Shown here: positions 18,618-26,317 of the stretch, piece after piece
How positions within the stretch are numbered: the stretch's first letter is position 1
How the letters are laid out: the number at the start of each line of letters is the position of its first letter
Position numbers and translations under genes: made by a program
The notes under the pieces: model-generated
Databases searched by the model: none
The model's input: the letters and a program-made list of their open reading frames with translations, nothing else
Told to the model about the DNA's origin: nothing
From: Bradyrhizobium diazoefficiens
Lineage (GTDB): Bacteria; Pseudomonadota; Alphaproteobacteria; Rhizobiales; Xanthobacteraceae
Direction of reading: 5' to 3'
DNA: 64,000 bases
NCBI RefSeq assembly: GCF_018131185.1
Contig: NZ_JAFCJE010000004.1
Coordinates: forward strand, 558,001 to 622,000

Positions 18618-20090
18618 ATGACGGTCAATTTCCCCTTCCAGAACTCCTATTCGGCGCTGCCGGACAGCTTCTTCGCGCGCGTCGCGCCGACCCCGGTCGC
18701 GGCCCCCAGGCTGATCAAGCTGAACCGGCCGCTGGCGGTTCAGCTTGGGCTCGATCCCGACATGCTGGAGACGGCGGAAGGCGCGGCGATCCTGGCCGGC
18801 AAGACGGTTCCCGAGGGCGCCGACCCCATCGCCATGGCCTATGCCGGTCACCAGTTCGGGCAGTTCGTGCCCCAGCTTGGCGACGGCCGCGCCATCCTGC
18901 TCGGCGAGGTCATCGACAAAGACGGCATCCGCCGCGACATCCAGCTCAAGGGAAGCGGCCCCACCCCGTTCTCCCGCCGCGGCGACGGCCGCGCCGCGCT
19001 CGGGCCCGTGCTGCGCGAATACATCGTCAGCGAGGCGATGAATGCGCTGGGGATTCCGACCACGCGTTCGCTCGCTGCCGTCGTCACCGGCGAGCACGTC
19101 ATTCGCGAGACCGCGCTGCCTGGCGCCGTGCTGACCCGCGTCGCCTCCAGCCACATCCGCGTCGGCACCTTCCAGTTCTTCGCCGTCCGCCGCGACACCG
19201 AGGCCATCCGCCGCCTCGCCGACCACGTCATCATCAGGCATTACCCGGACCTGCTTCAAGCGGAACGGCCCTATCACGCCCTGCTTGCCGCCGTCGTCGC
19301 GCGCCAGGCCGAGTTGGTCGCACGCTGGCTGCTGGTCGGCTTCATCCACGGCGTGATGAACACCGACAACAGCTCCATTTCCGGCGAGACCATCGATTAC
19401 GGTCCCTGCGCCTTCATGGATACCTACAACCCGGCGCAGGTGTTCTCCTCGATCGACGAGATGGGCCGCTACGCCTATGCCAACCAGCCGCGCATCGCCT
19501 TGTGGAATCTGACGCGCCTCGCCGAATGCCTGCTGCCGCTGTTCTCGGACGAGCAGGAGAAGGCGGTCGCGGAAGCCCAGGACATTCTCGGCGCCTTCTC
19601 GGACCAGTTCAGCGCCGCCTATCAGGCAGGCCTGCGCAAAAAGGTTGGCCTGTTCACGGAGCGTGACGGCGACGAGGCGCTGATCCAGGACCTCCTGGAT
19701 GCCATGGCCAAGAACCAGGCCGACTTCACCCTCACCTTCCGCAAGCTGGGCGAGGCCGCAGCCGATGACGGCACCGATGTGCGCGCGCAGTTCATGGAGC
19801 CCGCAGCCTTCGACGAGTGGGCCGGCCGTTGGCGCGCGCGCATCGCGCTGGAGCCACCGACCGCAGCAGAACGGCAGGCCGCGATGCACGCCGTCAATCC
19901 CATGTTCATCCCGCGCAACCACCGCGTCGAAGCCGTGATCCGGGCTGCCGTCAACGACGACAATTACGCGCCGTTCGAGGAGCTGGTGCAGGTGCTGGCA
20001 AAACCGTTCGAGGACCAGCCGAATTACACCGCCTACGCCGATCCGCCGCTGCCGGACCAGCGCGTGCTGCAGACGTTCTGCGGGACGTGA
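18618..20090 (+). CDS. selO: SelO/YdiU family protein adenylyltransferase
   Basis: This 490-residue pseudokinase-fold enzyme transfers AMP from ATP to Ser, Thr or Tyr of target proteins, in studied members during redox stress. Recognisable are AGHQFGQFVPQLGDGRAILLG, the nucleotide-binding Lys in IQLKGSGPTPFSRRGDGRAA, and the metal-site motif NTDNSSISGETIDYGPC. The C-terminus ends FCGT, placing a Cys third from the end where eukaryotic SelO has selenocysteine. The ATG at 18618 follows TTGAGG. It is divergent from aspS and followed after 19 bp by a small gene. Confidence 0.93.
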   Translation: MTVNFPFQNSYSALPDSFFARVAPTPVAAPRLIKLNRPLAVQLGLDPDMLETAEGAAILAGKTVPEGADPIAMAYAGHQFGQFVPQLGDGRAILLGEVIDKDGIRRDIQLKGSGPTPFSRRGDGRAALGPVLREYIVSEAMNALGIPTTRSLAAVVTGEHVIRETALPGAVLTRVASSHIRVGTFQFFAVRRDTEAIRRLADHVIIRHYPDLLQAERPYHALLAAVVARQAELVARWLLVGFIHGVMNTDNSSISGETIDYGPCAFMDTYNPAQVFSSIDEMGRYAYANQPRIALWNLTRLAECLLPLFSDEQEKAVAEAQDILGAFSDQFSAAYQAGLRKKVGLFTERDGDEALIQDLLDAMAKNQADFTLTFRKLGEAAADDGTDVRAQFMEPAAFDEWAGRWRARIALEPPTAAERQAAMHAVNPMFIPRNHRVEAVIRAAVNDDNYAPFEELVQVLAKPFEDQPNYTAYADPPLPDQRVLQTFCGT

Positions 20091-20109
20091 ATCTTTTCCG
20101 GATGGCCGA

Positions 20110-20367
20110 ATGACCCAACTGCCCGCCCTGACTGAAGAAGAATTCAAAGCAATAAAGTCGCGTTGTGAACAGACGACGGCCGGTCCGTGGAAATCGTTCA
20201 TCGAGAAGCGCGATAAATTCAGTGGCTCGGACTTCATCCAGACCGGCGGCGAGGACATTTATCTCACCGGTGCGACCGAGGCGGATCAGGACTTCGTCGC
20301 TCACGCGCGGCAGGATATTCCGAGGCTAATCGCCGAGATTGAGCGCCTGCGCGCGATTATTCGCTAA
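20110..20367 (+). CDS. Small conserved hypothetical protein
   Basis: An 85-residue soluble, acidic protein starts LPALTEEEFKAIKSRCEQTTAGPWKSF and ends with an amphipathic helix IPRLIAEIERLRAIIR. The pattern of an LTEEE helix, a GPW turn, a DIYLTGA strand and a terminal coiled helix recurs in small proteins of phages and rhizobia; I know of no function. It starts 19 bp after selO and is probably co-transcribed. Weak ribosome-binding signal (GGATGG). Confidence 0.6.
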   Translation: MTQLPALTEEEFKAIKSRCEQTTAGPWKSFIEKRDKFSGSDFIQTGGEDIYLTGATEADQDFVAHARQDIPRLIAEIERLRAIIR

Positions 20368-20418
20368 CCCGGTCCCGCGTTGGCTGTACCCTGTGGACGC
20401 TTTGCGCCGCGGGAACCC

Positions 20419-20436
20419 CTGTCATCAAACTGAAAC
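20419..20436 (+). promoter_or_regulatory. Candidate Pho box ahead of the phosphodiesterase/ABC operon
   Basis: CTGTCATCAAACTGAAAC consists of a perfect first half (CTGTCAT), a 4-bp spacer and a degenerate second half (CTGAAAC), matching the PhoB consensus CTGTCAT-N4-CTGTCAT at 11 of 14 positions. It lies 73 bp upstream of the phosphodiesterase start. This suggests induction during phosphate starvation, in keeping with the UgpB-like binding protein in the operon. Confidence 0.6.
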
Positions 20437-20508
20437 ACACGCGCTCTAACCGCCTGTCAGGGTCGTCTTGCCGGAGACGTCCGTCCTCCAACCGTCCTGA
20501 CAAGCGCC

Positions 20509-21357
20509 ATGCCCTTCAAATTCATCCACCTCACCGACACGCATCTGGCCAACCCCGGCTTGAAGCTTTACGGGCTTGACCCGCGCGCCCGGCTGGATGC
20601 TGCGATTGCCGATATCAACAAGCACCAGTCCGACGCTGCATTTGCGGTCGTCACCGGCGATCTCACGCATTGGGGCGAGGCGGAATCCTACGCCAATTTC
20701 GCCGACGCGATGGCCGCGCTGAAGATCCCCTACATCGCCATGGTCGGCAATCACGACCGCCGCGTCACCTGCCTCGACGCGCTCAAGGCGGCGCCTCGAG
20801 ATTCCAACGGCTTCGTGCAGGGCACTCGTACGACCGAGCACGGCCTGTTCGTTTTCCTGGACACGCTAGACGAGACCAGCCACGCCGGCGAGATGTGCTC
20901 AAAACGTCTCGGCTGGCTCGCGAACACGCTCGCAGCCGCACCGGCGGACATGCCGCTCGTCGTGTTCATGCATCATCCGCCCTTCCCGGTCGGCGTGCTC
21001 GCGATGGACGAGATCTCGCTCAAGCAGAGCGCGGAATTCACCGAGGTGATCGCGCCCTATCGCAGCCGCATCCGCCACCTCTTCTTCGGCCATGTGCATC
21101 GGCCGATCTTCGGCAGTTTTGGCAAGATTCCGTTCTCGACGCTGCGCGGCACCAATCACCAGGTCTGGTTCGAGCTCGATGCCGGCGCCCCGCATCTGGC
21201 CAGCCACGAACCGCCGGCCTATGGCGTGGTGCTGATCGACGACCAGAACATCGTCGTGCACAGCCACGACTTCCTCGACACCAGTCTGCGGTTCCCCTTC
21301 GAACCACCGGCGGGGGTGGACGGCCGCGACTATGCACTCAGCTTTCCGGCGCGGTGA
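20509..21357 (+). CDS. Class III (calcineurin-like) cyclic/glycero-phosphodiesterase
   Basis: This 282-residue metallophosphoesterase shows all the metal motifs: LTDTH, TGDLTHWG, MVGNHDR, FMHHPP and FGHVHRP. It resembles CpdA/GpdQ-type enzymes, which hydrolyse cAMP or glycerophosphodiesters. Because it starts an operon with a Ugp-like transporter behind a candidate Pho box, hydrolysis of imported phosphodiesters is the likeliest job; no signal peptide is present, so it acts in the cytoplasm. Its stop is 1 bp before the next ATG, implying translational coupling. Confidence 0.85.
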   Translation: MPFKFIHLTDTHLANPGLKLYGLDPRARLDAAIADINKHQSDAAFAVVTGDLTHWGEAESYANFADAMAALKIPYIAMVGNHDRRVTCLDALKAAPRDSNGFVQGTRTTEHGLFVFLDTLDETSHAGEMCSKRLGWLANTLAAAPADMPLVVFMHHPPFPVGVLAMDEISLKQSAEFTEVIAPYRSRIRHLFFGHVHRPIFGSFGKIPFSTLRGTNHQVWFELDAGAPHLASHEPPAYGVVLIDDQNIVVHSHDFLDTSLRFPFEPPAGVDGRDYALSFPAR

Positions 21358-21358
21358 G

Positions 21359-22309
21359 ATGAGCCTCGCCGAACCCGCGGCTCTTCCGGTCGCGACATCG
21401 GCGGCGCCGCGCCCGGACGTGCTGAAGCGCCTCGTCACGCACTTCAAAGCTTCGCTGCCCGCCTATCTCCTGTTGTTGCCCTCGCTGGTCTTCCTCGCGC
21501 TGTTCACCTATGGCGCGATGGGCCGCGTGTTGATCGACGCGCTCTACCAGCGCGCTACGCCGAAGGCCCCGGTCCGCTTCGTCGGTCTAGACAACATCGC
21601 AGCGGTGCTGGCCGATCCCGCCTTCTCCGGCGCGGTCGTCAACAATCTCGTCTATGCGGTCGGCACGGCGATCCCGAGCATCGGCCTCGCGCTTTTATTC
21701 GCGCTGACGTTGTCGCGCACCCATGTCGTGAGCAGCGCGCTGCGCGCCGCGCTGTTCCTGCCGGTGCTGATCCCGATGGTCGCTGCCTCCGCGCTGTTCA
21801 TGTTCATCTTCCTGCCCAATGTCGGCCTGCTCGATTACTATATCGGCCGCCTGCTTCCGGTGCTGCCGAACTGGCTCGGCGACCCCGACATCGCGCTTTA
21901 CGCGATCATGATCATCACGATCTGGAAGAATGCCGGCTATTACATGCTGTTCTTCCTCGCCGGCCTCCAGGCCGTGCCAGAGGACGTGATGGAAGCAGCC
22001 CATCTCGACGGCGCCGGGCCCTACATGCGCCTGCGCCACATCATCCTGCCGGAGCTCAAGCCCACCTTCCTGTTCGTCACCGTCATCGCGATCCTCAACG
22101 CGGTGACGCAGGTCGACCACGTCTTCGTCATGACCCAGGGCGGCCCGTCGAATTCGACCAATCTCGTGCTGTTCTACATCTACCAGCAGGCGGTCGAGCA
22201 TTACGACGTCGGCAAGGCCTCGGCGGCAACGCTGCTGACGCTGGCGGCATTGATGGGCCTGACCGCCCTCTCGTTCCGCACCATGGCGACCCGCGAGGGC
22301 GGGCCATGA
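21359..22309 (+). CDS. ABC transporter permease, UgpA/MalF type
   Basis: This 316-residue inner-membrane subunit has six helices (first at about residues 34-55, AYLLLLPSLVFLALFTYG) and the EAA loop near EAAHLDGAGPYMRLRHIILPELKP that contacts the ATPase. It pairs with the next gene to form the channel for a carbohydrate or glycerophosphate-type solute. The ATG at 21359 lies immediately after the phosphodiesterase stop. Its own stop overlaps the next ATG (ATGA), typical of a coupled operon. Confidence 0.88.
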   Translation: MSLAEPAALPVATSAAPRPDVLKRLVTHFKASLPAYLLLLPSLVFLALFTYGAMGRVLIDALYQRATPKAPVRFVGLDNIAAVLADPAFSGAVVNNLVYAVGTAIPSIGLALLFALTLSRTHVVSSALRAALFLPVLIPMVAASALFMFIFLPNVGLLDYYIGRLLPVLPNWLGDPDIALYAIMIITIWKNAGYYMLFFLAGLQAVPEDVMEAAHLDGAGPYMRLRHIILPELKPTFLFVTVIAILNAVTQVDHVFVMTQGGPSNSTNLVLFYIYQQAVEHYDVGKASAATLLTLAALMGLTALSFRTMATREGGP

Positions 22310-23174
22310 AGCTGATCGACTGGCTCACCAAGGACGCCCCGCTCGCCACAAGGGCGAGATCACGCCAAAGCTCGGCTTTCTGCTGACCTTGCTGCTCGCG
22401 ATCGTCTGGCTGATCCCGTTCCTGTGGATGGTCGTGGCGACGCTGCGCCCTGCGTCCGACGGTATCAACGCCATGGCTGAGTTGATGCCGAGCCTGAAAC
22501 CGACGCTCGACAACGTCAGGGATGCCTGGGAGATCGGCGACTTTCCGCGCTACACGCTCAACACCACGATCATCTGCGCCGGCATTTTGCTGGTGCAGTT
22601 CGTCACGATCACGCTGGCGGGCTTTGCCTTTGCGCGCCTCGCCTTCGCCGGCAAGTCGCTGATCTTCTATCTGTTCCTGATGCAGCTGATGCTGGTGCCG
22701 GTGCTGCTGATCGTGCCGAATCTCAGCCTCGTGGCGCGGCTCGGCCTCTACGACACGCTCGCCGGCGTGATGATGCCGTTTTTCGCCTCCGCCTTCGGCA
22801 CCTTCCTGATGCGCCAGGCTTTCGAGGCCGTTCCGACCGAGCTGGAAGACGCGGCCCTGATCGATGGCGCGAGCCTCATCCAGCGCATCCGCCACATCTA
22901 CGTGCCGCTGTCGATGCCGAGCTTCTCGGCCTTCGCCATCATCTCGGTCACCAGCCACTGGAACGACTTCCTGTGGCCGCTGATGGTGATCAACTCGCCG
23001 GACAAGCGGCCGCTCACGGTCGGCCTCTCCGTCTTCACCAAGACCGCCGAGGGCACGCAGGCCTGGGGCACCATTGCCGCGGGCACGCTGATGGTGATCG
23101 CGCCATTGCTCGTCACCTTCCTGATCTTCCAGAAGCGCTTCATCAGCTCTTTCGTCACCTCAGGCATCAAATAG
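22306..23174 (+). CDS. ABC transporter permease, UgpE/MalG type, with N-terminal frameshift
   Basis: From 22389 onward the frame encodes a normal MalG/UgpE-like permease (first helix LLAIVWLIPFLWMVVATL, EAA loop EDAALIDGASLIQRIRHIYVP). The natural start, ATG 22306 in an ATGA overlap with the previous gene, is in another frame and reaches a stop after 26 codons. Adding one base near 22354 (GCCACAAGG to GCCCACAAGG) would join the frames and give a plausible leader MKLIDWLTKDAPLAHKGE. In the second frame the only start is a TTG at 22389, inside the first helix. This is either a real inactivating deletion or a sequencing error. Confidence 0.75.
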
Positions 23175-23185
23175 GAGATTTTCCG

Positions 23186-24529
23186 ATGCTGTTTTCCCGC
23201 AGGCTCGTGCTGGGACTTGCCATGGCAAGTACACTGGCAAGTACTTTGGCAGGCACCCTCGCCCTCCCGGCGCGGGCCGAAGGTCCGACCGAGATCGATT
23301 TGTTCTTCCCGGTCCCCGTCGACGGCAAGCTCGCCCGCGACATGGGCACCTTGATCAAGGAATTCAACGAGGGTCATCCGAACATCAAGGCGACTGCCGT
23401 TTACACCGGCTCCTACGACGACACGCTGATCAAGACGCGCGCCGCGATCAAGGCCGGCAAGCCGCCCTCAGCCGTGATCATGTCGGCGAACTTCCTGCTC
23501 GACATGCAGATCGAGAACGAGCTCACCAATCTCGATGCGCTGATCAAGGCCGACGGCACCACCAAGGAGCAATTCCTCGGCCAGTTCTTCCCGGCGCTGC
23601 ACGGCAATGCGGTGATCAGCCGCTCGGTCTACGGCGTGCCGTTCCACAATTCGACGCCGCTGCTCTACATCAACGCCGACAAGGCCAAGGAAGCCGGCCT
23701 CGATCCGAGCAAGCCGCCGCAGACCTGGGCCGAGCTCACCGACTGGGCCAAGAAGCTCACCAAGCGCGAGGGCGACAAGGTCACCCAATGGGGCATCGCG
23801 ATCCCCTGCGCCTATGACTATTGCGGCTGGATGATGGAAACGCTCACCATGAGCAATGGCGGGCGCTACTACAACGAGGAGTTCGGCGGCGAGGTTTATT
23901 ACGACACGCCATCGATGCTCGGCGCGCTGACCTGGTGGAACGATCTCGTCACCAAGCACAAGGTCCACGCCCCCGGCGCCACCGCCGGCCCGGCCGTCAG
24001 CACCTCCTTCATCTCGGGCAACGCCGCGATGATGATGCTGTCGACGGGCTCGCTGACCTATGTGCGCGACAACGCCAAGTTCAACTACAAGGTCGCTTTC
24101 ATCCCACGCAACGTCCGCAACGCCGTGCCGATCGGCGGCGCCTCGCTGATCGTTCCGGCAGGCCTGGAGGCCGACAAGCAAAAGGCTGCCTGGACGCTGA
24201 TCAAGTGGATGACCTCGCCCGAAAAGAGCGGCTGGTGGAGCCGCGCCACCGGCTATTTCGCGCCCAACATGGCCGCATACAAGACGCCTGACATGGTCGA
24301 CTTCCTGAACAAGAACCCGGACGCCAAGACCGCCGTCGAGCAGCTCGACGTCGCAAAACCCTGGTTCGCGACCTACAAGACCGTGCCCGTGCGCAAGAAC
24401 CTCGAGGACGAGGTGATGCTGGTCCTCAACGGCAAGAAGCAGCCGAAGGAAGCCCTCGCCGCCGCCCAGAAGGCCGCCGACGAGACGCTGAAGCCGTACA
24501 ATGCGGAGACGTCGCTGAAGCTGCCGTAA
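23186..24529 (+). CDS. ABC transporter substrate-binding protein, UgpB-like
   Basis: This 447-residue periplasmic protein captures the solute for the permeases upstream. The signal peptide (about residues 1-31) begins with SRRLVLGLA, a Tat-like twin-arginine start, and has an internally repeated core (ASTL-ASTL-AGTL). The phrases FHNSTPLLYINADKAKEAGL, SKPPQTWAEL and IGGASLIV match UgpB closely, favouring glycerol-3-phosphate or glycerophosphodiesters over plain sugars. AGGAGA precedes the ATG, 11 bp after the permease stop. No ATP-binding gene follows. Confidence 0.88.
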   Translation: MLFSRRLVLGLAMASTLASTLAGTLALPARAEGPTEIDLFFPVPVDGKLARDMGTLIKEFNEGHPNIKATAVYTGSYDDTLIKTRAAIKAGKPPSAVIMSANFLLDMQIENELTNLDALIKADGTTKEQFLGQFFPALHGNAVISRSVYGVPFHNSTPLLYINADKAKEAGLDPSKPPQTWAELTDWAKKLTKREGDKVTQWGIAIPCAYDYCGWMMETLTMSNGGRYYNEEFGGEVYYDTPSMLGALTWWNDLVTKHKVHAPGATAGPAVSTSFISGNAAMMMLSTGSLTYVRDNAKFNYKVAFIPRNVRNAVPIGGASLIVPAGLEADKQKAAWTLIKWMTSPEKSGWWSRATGYFAPNMAAYKTPDMVDFLNKNPDAKTAVEQLDVAKPWFATYKTVPVRKNLEDEVMLVLNGKKQPKEALAAAQKAADETLKPYNAETSLKLP

Positions 24530-24538
24530 GCCTAAGAT

Positions 24539-24620
24539 CGTCGTGCCCGGGCTTGTCCCGGGCATGACGAGCTTGCGCGCGGACGAAAAAGAACGTGCCG
24601 GGACAAGCCCGGCCATGACG
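24539..24620. repeat. Intergenic palindromic repeat after the Ugp-like operon
   Basis: The left half GCCCGGGCTTGTCCCGGGC and the right half GCCGGGACAAGCCCGGC are inverse copies of one another and each folds on itself. The sequence family is the one at 16524-16609. It begins 10 bp after the binding-protein stop and may act as a transcription terminator or mRNA 3' stabiliser. Confidence 0.75.
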
Positions 24621-24747
24621 ATTGAACGGAATGGAGCCATTAACCCCCCGTCCACCATTCGGGGGCCTGCACCGCCGGTAACCACGACAATTAACAGACC
24701 CTCAACGCACCCCCGACAAATCTATCAATGTTTCTGGAGATTTCGCC

Positions 24748-24858
24748 GTGGATCTGTTGGTTATCGAGTTCCTAGGACTGGCACTGGTCGCCATGTGTGT
24801 GCTCGTGGTGGCGCTGCCCTGTGCGCGAAAATCCTCGCAGCGGGTCCGCTACGAATAG
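24748..24858 (+). CDS. Putative 36-aa single-pass membrane protein
   Basis: A GTG codon with GGAG 9 bp upstream opens a 36-codon frame: a short acidic start (MDLLVIEF), one hydrophobic helix (about residues 4-24, including LGLALVAMCVLVVALP) and a basic tail (CARKSSQRVRYE). The positive-inside tail suggests the C-terminus faces the cytoplasm. Such micro-proteins often modulate membrane complexes. It stands alone between a repeat and rnd. Support is the ribosome-binding site plus sensible topology; no homologue is recognised. Confidence 0.45.
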   Translation: MDLLVIEFLGLALVAMCVLVVALPCARKSSQRVRYE

Positions 24859-24974
24859 GATTTTCGTCGGAAAAAGCGATTCCGGCCCAAATGCAAGGCT
24901 CGAATTCGCATCGAGCCCCTTGACATCACAGCGCTTTCGGCAGAACGGCTGATACCAAGTGTCATGGGCCGTTC

Positions 24975-26126
24975 ATGGATTTGATTACCACCACCGCTGA
25001 CCTCGCGGCTGCCTGCAGCCGGCTGGCCAAGCACCCCGTCATAACAGTCGATACCGAGTTCCTGCGCGAGACCACCTATTACCCGCTGCTGTGCGTGGTG
25101 CAGATGGCCAGCGCCGAAGAGGCCGTGGTCATCGACACCCTGGCCGAGGGCATCGACCTCAAGCCCTTCTTCGAACTGATGGGCAATGAGGGCGTGCTGA
25201 AGGTGTTTCACGCCGCCCGCCAGGACATCGAGATCATCTGGCACCAGGCGGGCATCATCCCGCATCCGGTGTTCGACACCCAGGTGGCGGCGATGGTGCT
25301 GGGGTATGGCGACAGCATCGCCTACGACGCCCTGGTCGAAAAGGTCACCGGTCACCGTCCTGACAAGACCCACCGCTTCACCGACTGGTCGCGCCGACCG
25401 CTGACCAAGGAGCAGATGCACTACGCGGTGTCCGACGTCACGCACCTGCGCGACGTGTTCGCCGCGCTCGACGCCGACCTCAAGAAGCGCCGCCGCAGCG
25501 AGTGGGTTTCCATCGAGATGGAGGTTCTCACCTCGCCCAAGACCTACGACTTTCACCCCGAGCGCGCCTGGGAGCGGCTGAAGACGCGGGTACGCAAGCC
25601 GAAGGACCTCGCGGTCCTCATGGAGGTCGCCGCCTGGCGTGAGCAGGAAGCCCAGAGCCGTGACGTCCCCCGCGGCCGCGTGCTGCGCGACGAGGCGATC
25701 ACCGACATCGCAACGCATGCGCCGAACACGTTGGAGAAGCTCGCTAACTTGCGCTCCGTGCCGAAGGGGTTCGAGAAATCCAAATGGGGCGCGGATATCG
25801 TCGCTGCCGTCGAGCGCGGGCTGGCGCGGGACCACTCCACGCTGCCGAAGCTGGAAAAGCCGCGCAACAACAACAATGGCGCCGCCATCGTCGAGCTCTT
25901 GAAGGTGCTGCTGCGCATGACCGCCGAGCGCCACGCGGTCGCCAGCAAGGTGATCGCGACGGTCGACGATCTCGAAGAGATCGCAGCCGACGACGAGGCC
26001 GACGTCCCCGCCCTGCGCGGCTGGCGCCGCGAGCTGTTCGGCGAAGCCGCACTGAAGCTGAAGCGCGGCGAGCTGGCGCTGGCGGTCGAGAAGGGCCGCG
26101 TGATCGGGGTGCAGCGGTCGGAATAG
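24975..26126 (+). CDS. rnd: Ribonuclease D
   Basis: This 383-residue 3'-5' exonuclease trims tRNA and other stable RNA 3' ends. The DEDDy catalytic set is visible in [24 protein letters not shown] and [10 protein letters not shown]. The HRDC domain follows at about 210-290 ([14 protein letters not shown] and the [12 protein letters not shown] region). Length is typical. The start [14 protein letters not shown] is conserved in the family. It converges on the aminotransferase gene across a strong hairpin. Confidence 0.92.
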   Translation: MDLITTTADLAAACSRLAKHPVITVDTEFLRETTYYPLLCVVQMASAEEAVVIDTLAEGIDLKPFFELMGNEGVLKVFHAARQDIEIIWHQAGIIPHPVFDTQVAAMVLGYGDSIAYDALVEKVTGHRPDKTHRFTDWSRRPLTKEQMHYAVSDVTHLRDVFAALDADLKKRRRSEWVSIEMEVLTSPKTYDFHPERAWERLKTRVRKPKDLAVLMEVAAWREQEAQSRDVPRGRVLRDEAITDIATHAPNTLEKLANLRSVPKGFEKSKWGADIVAAVERGLARDHSTLPKLEKPRNNNNGAAIVELLKVLLRMTAERHAVASKVIATVDDLEEIAADDEADVPALRGWRRELFGEAALKLKRGELALAVEKGRVIGVQRSE

Positions 26127-26149
26127 TTCCCGCTCCCTCCCAGGGTGTC

Positions 26150-26280
26150 GTCCCGGCGAAGGCCGGGACCCATGACCCCAGGGAGGAGTTTGGCGAAGAC
26201 TCTGCGTTCGGTACTCCGACCACCATAAATCGATAGATCACGCGGTATGGGTCCCGGCCTTCGCCGGGACCCATACCGCG
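26150..26280. repeat. Palindromic repeat with a perfect 18-bp hairpin between convergent genes
   Basis: GTCCCGGC-GAAG-GCCGGGAC at 26150-26169 forms one hairpin. At 26241-26280 a larger perfect stem is formed by arms 26241-26258 and 26263-26280 around a CTTC loop, containing the same GTCCCGGC...GCCGGGAC core. The hairpins flank a 71-bp unique segment. Located between the convergent stops of rnd and the aminotransferase, the element probably ends transcription in both directions and belongs to a dispersed repeat family. Confidence 0.75.
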
Positions 26281-26317
26281 AGTGTGGTGGGCCGCTCCGT
26301 TCGCGATGAACGCCAGC

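Noticed and set aside
23986..24529. An ATP-binding subunit hidden in other frames of the Ugp-like operon
   Set aside because: No Walker A, signature or Walker B motif appears in any frame around the binding-protein gene or before rnd.
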